From JAWLGZ01 sp041690635 (lineage in GTDB: Bacteria; Pseudomonadota; Gammaproteobacteria; Thiohalomonadales; Thiohalomonadaceae): DNA of 64,000 nt. The DNA lies in NCBI GenBank assembly GCA_041690635.1, contig JAWLGZ010000002.1, positions 620,001 to 684,000 of the forward strand. The letters run 5' to 3'. The translations under genes were made by a program, and so were the position numbers. Below, one piece after another: positions 1 through 8,179 of the stretch. The first letter of the stretch is position 1. The number at the start of each line of letters is the position of its first letter. The notes below the pieces were generated by a model, which saw only the letters and a program-made list of their open reading frames with translations, made no database searches and was not told the DNA's origin.

Positions 1-555
1 GCTGGCCGGCTCGGCGGCATTGGCTGCGGCGTACTCGGCGAAAGCGGTGCTGCCGGCGGGGCCTCCCGGTGCCGCGTACTCCAGGGCGGCGGCAAAGCGG
101 TGTGGATGGTAGTAGCCGTTGACCCGAAGCACCTGCCCGCCCGCCTCGTCCAGGAACAGAAGCGTCGGGGTGAACATCACCCCGCGCGAGGCGGCGAACG
201 CCTTCTCGCTCATGGCATGCCCGTCGGGGGTCGTCACCTCGCGGTCGCCCCAGATATTCAGGGCCACCACGTCGTAGGCCTCGCGGGTCCGCTCGGCAAT
301 GGTCCGTTGGCCGAAATTGTCCTCCAGCAACTTGGCGCAATAGGGGCACCCATCCTGATAGAAGTAGAGGAGCAGCCGTCTGCCTTCGGCTGACGCCTCG
401 GCAATATCCTCGCCGAGGTCGAGAAACGACTGTTTGAACCAGCCGGGCGGTTCGTGATAGCCCGGATTGACGCCCCCCTCCAACCGCTCCTCGGCGGCAA
501 GACCCGCCAGAGGAAACAGAACTGCAATCAGTACCGCCGATAGTATCCCCTTCAT
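1..555 (-). CDS. Secreted thioredoxin-like protein (partial, runs off the left edge)
   Basis: The reading frame starts at ATG 555 and is still open at position 1, so the C-terminus is missing. The N-terminus (MKGILSAVLIAVLFPLAGLA) is a typical signal peptide. A thioredoxin-type active site C70-P-Y-C73 lies in the context LYFYQDGCPYC, and the later FTPTLLF supplies the cis-proline segment. This layout resembles periplasmic SoxW/thioredoxin_2 proteins that reduce or protect cysteines in exported proteins. The substrate cannot be told from the sequence. It diverges from the diguanylate cyclase gene to its right. I am confident of the fold and less so of the pathway. Confidence 0.8.
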   Translation of the reverse strand, partial: MKGILSAVLIAVLFPLAGLAAEERLEGGVNPGYHEPPGWFKQSFLDLGEDIAEASAEGRRLLLYFYQDGCPYCAKLLEDNFGQRTIAERTREAYDVVALNIWGDREVTTPDGHAMSEKAFAASRGVMFTPTLLFLDEAGGQVLRVNGYYHPHRFAAALEYAAPGGPAGSTAFAEYAAANAAEPAS

Positions 556-759
556 CTTCGGCTACCCCGTCGTAAGTTTGTCGTTCATCACCATTCTAAA
601 AGCCCCGGCAAACTCCTGCCGCTGCGGCGTCGGGTTCTTGGCGCCGAATTAACGAACCGCTCCGGAAGCATGAGAGTAACTCACTGAATCTAATAAGCAA
701 CTACGCATTGGCACGGGATTCGCTTTGGTTCGGGTGACACCGGAAGAAGGAATTGAACA

Positions 760-1680
760 ATGGCACCACCGGTACAGACCAATGAGATGGAAGTGCTGCC
801 CCGCCTGGTCATGGGCGGTGCTCAGTTCGCCCCCCTCCAGCAGCCGAGCAACCGCCACGATCCGTTGCACCTGATCACGGCCCTGCAGACCACGCTGGAG
901 GTGGAGGAGCTGATCGTGCTGTTTCATGAGCGGCTCGAGCCGTTCGTCGCGTGCGATGCCCTCATCTACCGGGAACCGGCCCGCGGCATTGCCGTAACCA
1001 CCGCCAAACCGGGGCGCCACAGCGGCAGCTACCAGCTGAAGTTGATGGGCGAGTCGCTTGGCGAACTGGTATTCACCCGCGGCCGCCGCTTTTCCGAGGA
1101 GGAGCTGGCGACCCTGGAACACCTGCTCTGCCACCTTCTCTACCCGCTCCGCAACGCCCTGCGCTACCACGATGCCCTCGCCTCGGCCTACCGCGACCCG
1201 CTGACCGGAATCGGCAACCGCGGGGCACTGGAACGGGCGCTGGATCGGGAGATTCGACTGGCCCGCCGCCAGGGTACGCCGCTCGCGCTGACCACCTGCG
1301 ACGTGGACCATTTCAAGAATATCAACGACACCTACGGACACGCCGCCGGCGACCGGGTGCTGCGCTGCGTGGCCCGCAACATCAGTGCGGCACTGCGCGG
1401 CAGCGACATGGTGTTCCGGTTCGGTGGTGAGGAGTTCGTAGTCCTGCTCTCCAATACCGATCGCGAGGGCGCGCTCCATGTGGCCGAGCGCATCCGTTCA
1501 CTGGTGGAGTCGAACCCGTGCGAATGGGAGGGCGGTGAGGTCCATGTCACCATCAGTCTCGGTGTCTCCACCCTGCACGGCGATGGTCAGGAACTCTTCG
1601 ACGACGCGGACCGCGCCCTCTACCAGGCCAAGGCCGCCGGTCGTAACCGGGTGGTGATGGCCGAAGAACACCAGGCGTAA
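760..1680 (+). CDS. GGDEF diguanylate cyclase
   Basis: A 306-residue soluble protein. The C-terminal half (about 145-300) is a complete GGDEF domain: DPLTGIGNR entry motif, D-x-DHFKNIND metal and substrate region, active-site G222-G-E-E-F226, and an inhibitory-site R213-x-x-D216 five residues before it. Synthesis of c-di-GMP from two GTP, with product inhibition, is therefore expected. The first 140 residues have no transmembrane helix and no motif I can name; a GAF-like sensor is possible. It starts at ATG 760 behind a GAAGAAGGAA purine-rich stretch. It lies in the same window as the c-di-GMP receptor LapD but about 10 kb away and not in its operon, so a functional link is only possible. Confidence 0.9.
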   Translation: MAPPVQTNEMEVLPRLVMGGAQFAPLQQPSNRHDPLHLITALQTTLEVEELIVLFHERLEPFVACDALIYREPARGIAVTTAKPGRHSGSYQLKLMGESLGELVFTRGRRFSEEELATLEHLLCHLLYPLRNALRYHDALASAYRDPLTGIGNRGALERALDREIRLARRQGTPLALTTCDVDHFKNINDTYGHAAGDRVLRCVARNISAALRGSDMVFRFGGEEFVVLLSNTDREGALHVAERIRSLVESNPCEWEGGEVHVTISLGVSTLHGDGQELFDDADRALYQAKAAGRNRVVMAEEHQA

Positions 1681-1693
1681 AGTCGACGCGCCA

Positions 1694-2164
1694 TCAGTAC
1701 TCCACCTTGTCGGGCTTTTGCCGCCAGCGGGCAAAGACCTCAAGCGCTTCATCCCGCAGCAGTCGTGTCCCTCGGAGGCGCCGCTCCGTCCACGGTCGCG
1801 CCAGCTCCGACGCCACATAGACGTCGTCGAAACCGATGGCGGCCGCCTCCTCCGCCTCGGCGGCGAAATGGACGGCCTCCAGCCGCGCCCAATAGATCGC
1901 CGCCAAGCACATGGGGCACGGCTCACAGTTGACATAGAGCTCGCACCCCTCCAGCGAGAACCTCTCCAGTCGCCGACACGCCTCACGGATCGCCTGCACC
2001 TCGGCATGCGCGGTGGGATCGTTGTCGAGGGTCACCCGGTTGTGGCCACGACCGACAATCTCCCCGTCACAGACGACCACCGCCCCGAACGGGCCTCCAC
2101 CCAGTTCCACCGAACGGTCCGCCAGGGCGATTGCCTCGCGCATGAACTCTTCAGGCTGCATCAT
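1694..2164 (-). CDS. guaD: Guanine deaminase (CMP/dCMP deaminase fold)
   Basis: The zinc-site motifs of the cytidine deaminase fold are present: H53-A-E55 in NDPTAHAEV and C83-P-M-C86 in CEPCPMCL, followed by AIYWAR and a GFDD segment. This combination matches GuaD of the Bacillus type more closely than TadA, so the expected reaction is guanine to xanthine plus ammonia. I chose ATG 2164 (MMQPEEF) because a CAGGAG ribosome binding site at 2173-2178 sits 8 bases upstream; an in-frame ATG at 2188 would add eight residues. It is convergent with the diguanylate cyclase gene with only 13 bases between them. It is the last gene of the minus-strand run. Confidence 0.83.
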   Translation of the reverse strand: MMQPEEFMREAIALADRSVELGGGPFGAVVVCDGEIVGRGHNRVTLDNDPTAHAEVQAIREACRRLERFSLEGCELYVNCEPCPMCLAAIYWARLEAVHFAAEAEEAAAIGFDDVYVASELARPWTERRLRGTRLLRDEALEVFARWRQKPDKVEY

Positions 2165-2224
2165 CGGGTACGCTCCTGCATTCGCCAAAACTATATATCG
2201 GCTTTCGGCGGAGTTGCCACGAAT

Positions 2225-2866
2225 TCAGGCGGCGGGGCCGCCGCACCGGCCTCGCAGACAGCACCGCTCGCATAACGGCCGCTTACGGCATACATCCTTG
2301 CCGTGGATGACAATCTGGGCGTGGTAGTCGTTGAAGAGCGGGACGTCGTCGCCGAGTTCGGTCTCGAACAGGGCGCGCAGTGTTTCATAGTGCTCATCCC
2401 CCGCAATCACCCCCAGACGGGAGAAGATGCGCCGGGTATAGGCATCGATGACGAAGACCGGGCGCCCGAAGGCGTAGAGCAGGATATCGTCGGCGGTCTC
2501 GGGACCGATGCCCCTGACCCTGAGGAGGTCGGCACGCAGCGCCTCGGTATCCAGCCTGTCGAGCGCCCCGAGGCCGCCCTGTGCCAGGTACCAGCGGCAG
2601 AAGGCGCACAGCCGATCGGCCTTTACATTGAAGTAGCCCGACGGACGCAGCCAGTCGGCCAGGCGCTGTTGGGGGGTCGCCAGGATTGCCTCCGGATCAA
2701 GCGCACCGTTTTCCCGGAGGTTGGCAATCGCCTTTTCCACATTGGTCCAGGCGGTGTTCTGTGTGAGGATGGCGCCGACCATGACCTCGAACGGGGTTTC
2801 GCCCGGCCACCACGCCTGAGGGCCGTAGGCACGGTGGAGGGCGTTGTAGACGCCGCGCAGAGTCAC
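2225..2866 (-). CDS. Endonuclease III-like DNA glycosylase, probably monofunctional
   Basis: A 213-residue HhH-GPD protein with a C-terminal iron-sulfur loop. The helix-hairpin-helix LLRVRGIGPETADDI (115-129) is followed by the catalytic aspartate D141 in VIDAYTRRI. Cysteines are spaced C-x5-C-x2-C-x5-C at 193-208, slightly tighter than the C-x6-C-x2-C-x5-C of Nth. In bifunctional endonuclease III a lysine lies in the hairpin; here glutamate 123 occupies that place, as in MagIII-type 3-methyladenine glycosylases. Base excision without strand cleavage is therefore more likely, which is inference. Its ATG overlaps the rluB stop by four bases, so the two are translationally coupled. Confidence 0.82.
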   Translation of the reverse strand: MTLRGVYNALHRAYGPQAWWPGETPFEVMVGAILTQNTAWTNVEKAIANLRENGALDPEAILATPQQRLADWLRPSGYFNVKADRLCAFCRWYLAQGGLGALDRLDTEALRADLLRVRGIGPETADDILLYAFGRPVFVIDAYTRRIFSRLGVIAGDEHYETLRALFETELGDDVPLFNDYHAQIVIHGKDVCRKRPLCERCCLRGRCGGPAA

Positions 2867-3687
2867 CGTTTCGGGCGTCTCCCCGCCGGTGGCGAACGCC
2901 GTGTGGGCCGGCGCGGGTCCGGCGGCCTGGGTGCCTTCTCGGGCTCTTCCGGTTTGATACCCGCCGCATCCATCAGCACGGCAACGCCCCGTTCATTCAG
3001 CTCCTCCCACCGCCCCAGCCGCAACCAGCGGGGCAAGGTGATCGGTCCGTAACGCACACGCGTAAGGCGACTGACCGTCACGCCTTGAGACTCCCACAGG
3101 CGGCGCACCTCCCGGTAGCGCCCCTCACGCAAGCTCACCTGGTACCAGTGGTTGGCCCCGGCGCCGCCGCCGTCCCGGACAGAATCGAAGTGGGCAGGAC
3201 CATCATCCAGTTCAACCCCGTTGCGTAACCGATCCAGCACCTGCGGCGGAACCTCGCCGAGCACCCGCACCGCATACTCCCGCTCGATACCGGCAGAGGG
3301 ATGCATCAGCCGGTTCGCCAGTTCGCCGTCTGTGGTGAGCAGCAACAGTCCCGCTGTATTCAGATCCAGACGTCCAACCGCCACCCAACGCCCGGTACGC
3401 AGGCGCGGCAGGCGATCGAAGACGGTGGGACGGCCTTCCGGGTCGGATCGGCTGGTCACCTCGCCGACCGGCTTGTGGTACATGAGCACGCGCCGGCGCG
3501 GCCCCTTTACCTGATGGCGCGCCAGCACGTGTCCGTCGACCCGGATCACGTCATTCTCAGTGACCCGGTCACCGAGCTGGGCACGTTTGCCGTTGACGGA
3601 GACCCGCCCCGCCTCAATCCATGCCTCCAGTTCGCGACGCGAACCGTAACCGGCACGGGCAAGGACCTTCTGTAACTTTTCGTCCAT
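2863..3687 (-). CDS. rluB: 23S rRNA pseudouridine(2605) synthase
   Basis: The first 50 residues are an S4 RNA-binding domain (KVLARAGYGSRRELEAWIEAGRV). The RsuA/RluB/E/F catalytic motif is GRLDLNTAGLLL with catalytic D108, followed by the family segment ANRLMHP. Length (274 residues) fits RluB with a basic tail (PTRRSPPAGRRPKR) that would help bind rRNA. It isomerises uridine 2605 in helix 93 of 23S rRNA. Position directly after scpB is the usual gammaproteobacterial order and supports RluB over RsuA, RluE or RluF. Confidence 0.93.
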   Translation of the reverse strand: MDEKLQKVLARAGYGSRRELEAWIEAGRVSVNGKRAQLGDRVTENDVIRVDGHVLARHQVKGPRRRVLMYHKPVGEVTSRSDPEGRPTVFDRLPRLRTGRWVAVGRLDLNTAGLLLLTTDGELANRLMHPSAGIEREYAVRVLGEVPPQVLDRLRNGVELDDGPAHFDSVRDGGGAGANHWYQVSLREGRYREVRRLWESQGVTVSRLTRVRYGPITLPRWLRLGRWEELNERGVAVLMDAAGIKPEEPEKAPRPPDPRRPTRRSPPAGRRPKR

Positions 3688-3741
3688 CGGATTCGCTTAG
3701 ATAGGGATTGGCCCCGGGGGGGGTGGGCAGACGGTTATTGT

Positions 3742-3811
3742 GTAGGAGCGGCGGGAGCCGCGATGCGCGGTCGGCGCCTTCCCGGGCCTTGTCGCGGCCT
3801 CCGCCGCTCCG
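3742..3811. repeat. REP-like palindrome (GTAGGAGCGGCGG type)
   Basis: Between scpB and rluB lies an inverted repeat opening GTAGGAGCGGCGGGAGCCGCG and closing with CCGCCGCTCC. The same element recurs at 52684-52769 between urtA and urtB. It is non-coding and likely folds in the transcript. Confidence 0.65.
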
Positions 3812-3825
3812 GCAAAAAGGCCCCT

Positions 3826-4608
3826 TTACTGTCGGGGGAAATCGATGATTTTGCCGTCCCGCTCCGGCTCCTCGGGCGGCTCCTCCGCTTTTGGCTCCAC
3901 ATCGGGCTCGGGCTCATCGGTGGCTGCCTCCGGCACATCGGCGGTGACCGGCTCTCCCTCCTGCTCGGAGATATCGGTGCCCCCGGCCGACTCCTCCACC
4001 CCGACCAACTCTTCCGCCGGGTCGGCGCCCTCCGCCTCCATCACACCCGGTTCACGCAGGTCCAGCTCCCGGTTGATCTTGTCCAGATCGCGTAGTTCGG
4101 CCAGTGTGGGCAGCTCGCCCAGGCTCTTCAGGTTGAAGTGATCCAGGAACTGCCGGGTGGTGGCGTACATTGCCGGACGACCGGGCACATCCCGATGTCC
4201 GACCACGCGCACCCACTCGCGTTCCTGCAGGGTCTTCATGATATTGGTGGAAACCGTGACACCGCGGATATCCTCGATCTCGGCGCGGGTGATCGGCTGC
4301 CGGTAGGCGATCAGCGCCAGCGTCTCCAGCAGGGCGCGGGAGTAGCGGGCCGGGCGCTCGTCCCACAACCGGCCGATAGGCGCGGAGACCTCCTGCCGCA
4401 CCTGGTAGCGGAACCCGCTGCCGACCTCCTTGAGTTCGATGCCGCGCCCCTCGCAGTCGGCGGCGAGGTCGGCCAGCACCTCGCGCAAGAGGTCCCGGGC
4501 CGGCTGTTCACCCTCGTCAAAGAGCGCCATCAACCGGTCCAGGCTGAGCGGCTCGCCCGCGGCGAACAGGGCCGCTTCCACGATGTTCTTGAGCAACTGC
4601 TTTTCCAT
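3826..4608 (-). CDS. scpB: Segregation and condensation protein B
   Basis: ScpB is the winged-helix (kite) subunit of the SMC-ScpAB condensin-like complex that compacts newly replicated origins. Residues 1-180 contain the two winged-helix domains, with the family segments LIAYRQPITRAEIEDIRGV and GRPAMYATTRQFLDHFNL. The last 75 residues form a very acidic, low-complexity tail (many E, D and P) not needed for the fold and common in gammaproteobacterial ScpB. The gene follows scpA; smc lies elsewhere in this window (36653-40159), so all three subunits are present. Confidence 0.95.
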   Translation of the reverse strand: MEKQLLKNIVEAALFAAGEPLSLDRLMALFDEGEQPARDLLREVLADLAADCEGRGIELKEVGSGFRYQVRQEVSAPIGRLWDERPARYSRALLETLALIAYRQPITRAEIEDIRGVTVSTNIMKTLQEREWVRVVGHRDVPGRPAMYATTRQFLDHFNLKSLGELPTLAELRDLDKINRELDLREPGVMEAEGADPAEELVGVEESAGGTDISEQEGEPVTADVPEAATDEPEPDVEPKAEEPPEEPERDGKIIDFPRQ

Positions 4609-4615
4609 TTGCGGT

Positions 4616-4735
4616 TCGGTCGGTGGTCGGGATAAAAATCGTTAAGCGTAAGACGTGAAGCGTAAAACCGAAAACCGCCCCCCCAAAGTTCGCAAGGGGT
4701 TTGCTTCACGCTTCACGCTTCACGTCACTTGCTCA
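4616..4735. repeat. Low-complexity inverted repeat in the scpA-scpB spacer
   Basis: A GGTCGGTGGTCGG iteron at 4619-4631 is followed by ACGTGAAGCGTAA (4653-4665) and, inverted, TTCACGCTTCACGCTTCACGT up to 4726. The right arm overlaps the last codons of scpA. The GGTCGGTGGTC iteron recurs at 8057-8081 and 59461-59493. Confidence 0.6.
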
Positions 4736-5552
4736 TGGCCTTCACATAGATTGGGCCGTAGGGTTCGGTCTGGATCAGTTCCACCAGCGACTGGCGGATC
4801 AACTCCAGCACCGCCATCAGCGTCACCACCACACCGCGGCGCCCCTCCTCAATACGAAACAGCCCGGTGAACTCGCTGAAGCGCTCGGCGCTGAGGCTGG
4901 AGAGTACCTGCGACATGCGTTCGCGCACCGACAGCGGCTCGCGTTCGATGTGGTGGTGGGCGAACATTTCGGCGCGGCGCACCACCTCCGCCATCGCCAG
5001 CAGGATCTCCTTGAGATCCACCTGCGGCTGCGGGCGGTGGCTCTGACGATAGGGGGTCTCCACCACCACCGGAAAGATATCGCGCCCCAGCCGCGGCAGG
5101 GTGTCGATGTCCTCCGCCGCCTGCTTGAACCGCTCGTACTCCTGAAGGCGGCGGATCAGTTCGGCGCGCGGGTCATCCTCCTCCTCGTCATTGCCGGCCG
5201 GCCGCGGCAGCAGCATGCGCGACTTGATCTCGGCCAGCATGGCAGCCATCACCAGGTACTCTGCCGCCAGCTCGAGCTGCATCTCCTTCATCAGCTCGAC
5301 GTACTCGACGTATTGGCGGGTGATCTCGGCGATGGGGATATCCAGTACGTCGAGGTTCTGTCGCTTGATGAGCCACAACAGCAGGTCGAGCGGCCCCTCG
5401 AACGCCTCCAGGAACACCTCCAGGGCCTGCGGGGGGATGTAAAGATCCTTGGGAAATTCGGTGTAGGGCGCCCCCTGCACCAGCGCGAAGGGCATCTCCT
5501 CCTGCTGCGGGTGCTCCTTGATCTCCGGCGTGTCGATCTCTGGGGTGCTCAT
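4725..5552 (-). CDS. scpA: Segregation and condensation protein A (kleisin)
   Basis: The kleisin subunit bridges the SMC heads and binds ScpB. The diagnostic N-terminal segment is EAFEGPLDLLLWLIKRQNLDVLDIPIAEITRQY, followed by the helical AAEYLVMAAMLAEIKSRMLLP. The C-terminal winged helix is around residues 195-270. I chose ATG 5552 (MSTPEIDTPE); an upstream in-frame ATG at 5594 would overlap trpS and add unrelated residues. The 25-residue acidic leader before the conserved domain is longer than in many ScpA proteins. The trpS stop is four bases upstream, so transcription is shared. Confidence 0.94.
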   Translation of the reverse strand: MSTPEIDTPEIKEHPQQEEMPFALVQGAPYTEFPKDLYIPPQALEVFLEAFEGPLDLLLWLIKRQNLDVLDIPIAEITRQYVEYVELMKEMQLELAAEYLVMAAMLAEIKSRMLLPRPAGNDEEEDDPRAELIRRLQEYERFKQAAEDIDTLPRLGRDIFPVVVETPYRQSHRPQPQVDLKEILLAMAEVVRRAEMFAHHHIEREPLSVRERMSQVLSSLSAERFSEFTGLFRIEEGRRGVVVTLMAVLELIRQSLVELIQTEPYGPIYVKAMSK

Positions 5553-5556
5553 GGCG

Positions 5557-6768
5557 CTACCGGTACGAGAGGCCCATCGCCTCGCGCACTTCATCCAGGG
5601 TGATGCGCGCCTCGGTGCGTGCCTTCTCCGACCCCTCGGCCATGATGATGCGCACCTCGTCCGGACTGGCCTCTATCTCACGCGCACGGGCCCGGATCGG
5701 CTCCAGCTCCGCCTGCACCGCATCGATCACCGGCTGTTTGCAGTCAAGACAGCCGATACCGGCGGTAGTGCACCCCTCCTGGACCCAGACCCGCACCTCC
5801 TCGTTGGAGTAGACCTGATGGAGCTGCCACACGGGGCACTTCTCCGGGGTACCCGGGTCGGTGCGGCGCACCCGCGCAGGGTCGGTCGGCATCGTGCGCA
5901 GCTTCTTCTCCACACTCTCCGCGGGTTCGCGCAGGGCGATGGTGTTGCCGTAGGACTTGGACATCTTCTGTCCGTCCAGCCCCGGCATGCGCGAGGTGGG
6001 GGTCAAGAGTGCCTGCGGCTCGGGCAGGATGATGCGGCTCACCCCTTCGAGGTAACCGAACAGCCGCTCACGGTCTCCCAGGGTGATGTTCTGCTGGTCC
6101 TCCAGCAGCGCCTGCGCGGTGGCGAGCGCCTCGTGATCGCCCTGTTCCTGGTAGCGCTTGCGCAGGTCGTGATAGAGCCGTGCGCTCTTCTTGCCCATCT
6201 TGCGGACTGCCGCCTCCGCCTTGTCGGCGAAGCCCGGCTCCTGGCCGTAGAGGTGGTTGAAGCGGCGGGCCACCTCGCGGGTCAGCTCCACGTGGGCGAC
6301 CTGGTCCTCTCCCACCGGCACCATGGCGGCGCGGTAGGCGAGGATGTCGGCGCTCTGCAGCAGCGGGTAGCCGAGAAAGCCATAGGTGGCCAGGTCCTTC
6401 TCCTTGAGCTTCTCCTGCTGATCCTTGTAGGTCGGCACCCGCTCCAGCCAGCCGAGCGGGGTCATCATGGAGAGCAGCAGGTGCAGTTCCGCATGCTCCG
6501 GTACCCGCGACTGGATGAACAGGGTGGCGGCACCGGGGCTGATGCCGACGGCGAGCCAGTCGATCACCATGTCCCAGACGTTTTCGGCGATACGGCTGGT
6601 GTCCTCATATTCGGTGGTCAGCGCATGCCAGTCCGCGACGAAGAAGAAGCACTCGTACTCGTGCTGAAGCCGCAGCCAGTTCTTGAGAACGCCGTGATAG
6701 TGCCCCAGGTGCAGACGGCCTGTGGACCGCATCCCGGAGAGCACGCGCTGATTTGCCACTACGTTCAA
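5557..6768 (-). CDS. trpS: Tryptophanyl-tRNA synthetase, long form
   Basis: A class I synthetase that charges tRNA-Trp. The HIGH-type motif is H20-L-G-H23 in GRLHLGHYHG and the KMSKS motif is at 268-272. At 403 residues it is longer than the usual 330-350; the extra sequence (about 185-250) lies between the two halves of the nucleotide fold, as in the long TrpRS of Pseudomonas. The start is TTG 6768: a strong AGGAGG at 6776-6781 lies seven bases upstream and overlaps the stop codon of the M50 protease gene, so the genes are translationally coupled. A GTG at 6759 is the alternative. Confidence 0.94.
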   Translation of the reverse strand: MNVVANQRVLSGMRSTGRLHLGHYHGVLKNWLRLQHEYECFFFVADWHALTTEYEDTSRIAENVWDMVIDWLAVGISPGAATLFIQSRVPEHAELHLLLSMMTPLGWLERVPTYKDQQEKLKEKDLATYGFLGYPLLQSADILAYRAAMVPVGEDQVAHVELTREVARRFNHLYGQEPGFADKAEAAVRKMGKKSARLYHDLRKRYQEQGDHEALATAQALLEDQQNITLGDRERLFGYLEGVSRIILPEPQALLTPTSRMPGLDGQKMSKSYGNTIALREPAESVEKKLRTMPTDPARVRRTDPGTPEKCPVWQLHQVYSNEEVRVWVQEGCTTAGIGCLDCKQPVIDAVQAELEPIRARAREIEASPDEVRIIMAEGSEKARTEARITLDEVREAMGLSYR

Positions 6769-6779
6769 GAAAGCTCCTC

Positions 6780-7427
6780 CTATAAACCGAAAAGTGCCGT
6801 GATGAGCTGCTTGAGCTGCGCGACCGGCAGACCGACGATCTTGGAGAAAAGGCCGGTGATGAGCAACAACACAATGGCAACGAGACCGAACATTTCGAAA
6901 CGGTTATACCGATAGGCGAGCGGCCCGGGGAGAAAGGCACTCACCACCCGGCTGCCATCCAGGGGCGGAATGGGCAACAGATTCAAAACCATAAGTATCA
7001 GGTTGAACAGGATGCCCAGTTCGGCCATGAACATCAGCGGCTGGGCGAGCCAGACCGTATCGGGCGAGTAGATCACCAGGGCCAGCTTGGCCACCAGCGC
7101 CCACAGCAGTGCCATGCCCAGGTTGGCCGCCGGCCCCGCGACCGCCACCAGCGCCATGTCCCGATGGGGGTTCTTCAGGTTCTCGAAGGTGACCGGTACC
7201 GGCTTGGCCCAACCGAAGATGAAACCGGTGGTCATCAGAAGGAGTAGCGGCACCAGCACCGTGCCGACCGGATCGATGTGCTTGATCGGATTCAGGGTCA
7301 ACCGGCCGAGCATCATGGCCGTCGGGTCACCGAGGCGGCGGGCGACCCAGCCGTGAGCTACCTCGTGGAGGGTGATGGCGAACAGCAGCGGAATGGCCGC
7401 CACCGCGATGAACTGGATCGTGTTCAC
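6780..7427 (-). CDS. Site-2 protease family (M50) membrane metalloprotease
   Basis: A polytopic membrane protein with the intramembrane zinc motif HEVAH (residues 21-25 from the chosen start) and the C-terminal motif NLLPIPPLDGSRV that supplies the third zinc ligand. It belongs to the short YwhC-like M50 branch without a PDZ domain. The substrate is unknown. I chose GTG 7427, which follows GAGGAG at 7432-7437 and the stop codon of yciO by one base; an ATG at 7454 would overlap yciO by 26 bases. It lies between yciO and trpS, a common gammaproteobacterial order. Confidence 0.85.
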   Translation of the reverse strand: MNTIQFIAVAAIPLLFAITLHEVAHGWVARRLGDPTAMMLGRLTLNPIKHIDPVGTVLVPLLLLMTTGFIFGWAKPVPVTFENLKNPHRDMALVAVAGPAANLGMALLWALVAKLALVIYSPDTVWLAQPLMFMAELGILFNLILMVLNLLPIPPLDGSRVVSAFLPGPLAYRYNRFEMFGLVAIVLLLITGLFSKIVGLPVAQLKQLITALFGL

Positions 7428-7428
7428 G

Positions 7429-8052
7429 TCACTCCTCGAAGGGTGCCGGGTCACCGAGGCCCCGGCGCACCACCATCGGCCCCGTCGGCTCGAACGTCAC
7501 CACCGTTGTCGGTTCGACGCTCCCCGGTCCGCCGTCGATGATCAGGTCCACCTGATGCTCAAGCCGATCCCGGATATCCTCCGGATCGCTCAGGGGTATG
7601 CGCTCACCGGGAAGAATCAACGTGGTACTCATCAACGGCTCCCCAAGCGCCTCCAGCAGCGCCAGCGCGATCGGATTGGCCGGCACGCGGATGCCGATGG
7701 TCCTGCGCTTGGGGTGCTGCAAACGGCGCGGCACCTCGCGGGTGGCCGGCAGGATAAAGGTGTAGGGACCCGGCGTGTGGGCACGCAGCAGGCGATACAC
7801 CGTGTTGTCCACCTTGGCGTAATTGCCGATCTCCGACAGGTCCCGGCAGACCAGAGTGAAGTTGTGGTTCTCGTCCAGCCGCCGGATGCGGCGTATCCGA
7901 TCGAGCGAACGCTTGTCCCCCAGATGGCATCCGAGTGCATAGCCCGAATCGGTGGGATAGACGATGACGGAGTCGGCCCGCAGCAGCTCAACCGCCTGCT
8001 TGATCAGGCGCGGCTGCGGGTTCTCGGGATGGATCTGGAAGAACTGGCTCAC
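7429..8052 (-). CDS. yciO: YciO, Sua5/YrdC family RNA-binding protein
   Basis: The protein matches E. coli YciO along its length: SQFFQIHPENPQPRLI at the start, then VIVYPTDSGYALGC, NFTLVCRDLSE, PGPYTFILPAT and RRTIGIRVPANPIALALLEALGEP. YciO shares the fold of threonylcarbamoyl-AMP synthase, but its role in tRNA t6A formation is uncertain. I place the start at GTG 8052 because homologues begin there; the in-frame extension to ATG 8091 is encoded by a GGTCGGTGGTC iteron and is probably not translated. Confidence 0.88.
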   Translation of the reverse strand: MSQFFQIHPENPQPRLIKQAVELLRADSVIVYPTDSGYALGCHLGDKRSLDRIRRIRRLDENHNFTLVCRDLSEIGNYAKVDNTVYRLLRAHTPGPYTFILPATREVPRRLQHPKRRTIGIRVPANPIALALLEALGEPLMSTTLILPGERIPLSDPEDIRDRLEHQVDLIIDGGPGSVEPTTVVTFEPTGPMVVRRGLGDPAPFEE

Positions 8053-8056
8053 GATG

Positions 8057-8081
8057 TGGTCGGTGGTCGGTGGTCGATCGG
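8057..8081. repeat. GGTCGGTGGTC iteron
   Basis: Three overlapping copies of GGTCGGTGGTC just upstream of yciO. The same iteron occurs at 4619-4631 and, with five copies, at 59461-59493. Confidence 0.6.
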
Positions 8082-8179
8082 AAAATGTCATTGCGAGTCC
8101 GCGAATCGACGCTAACGGACCCGAATTATGGATTGTTTACGTTGCATCCACTCGTATCTGCGTGGAGTGTTCTGTTTGT

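Noticed and set aside
556..759. c-di-GMP riboswitch before the diguanylate cyclase
   Set aside because: The conserved GEMM core could not be found on either strand.
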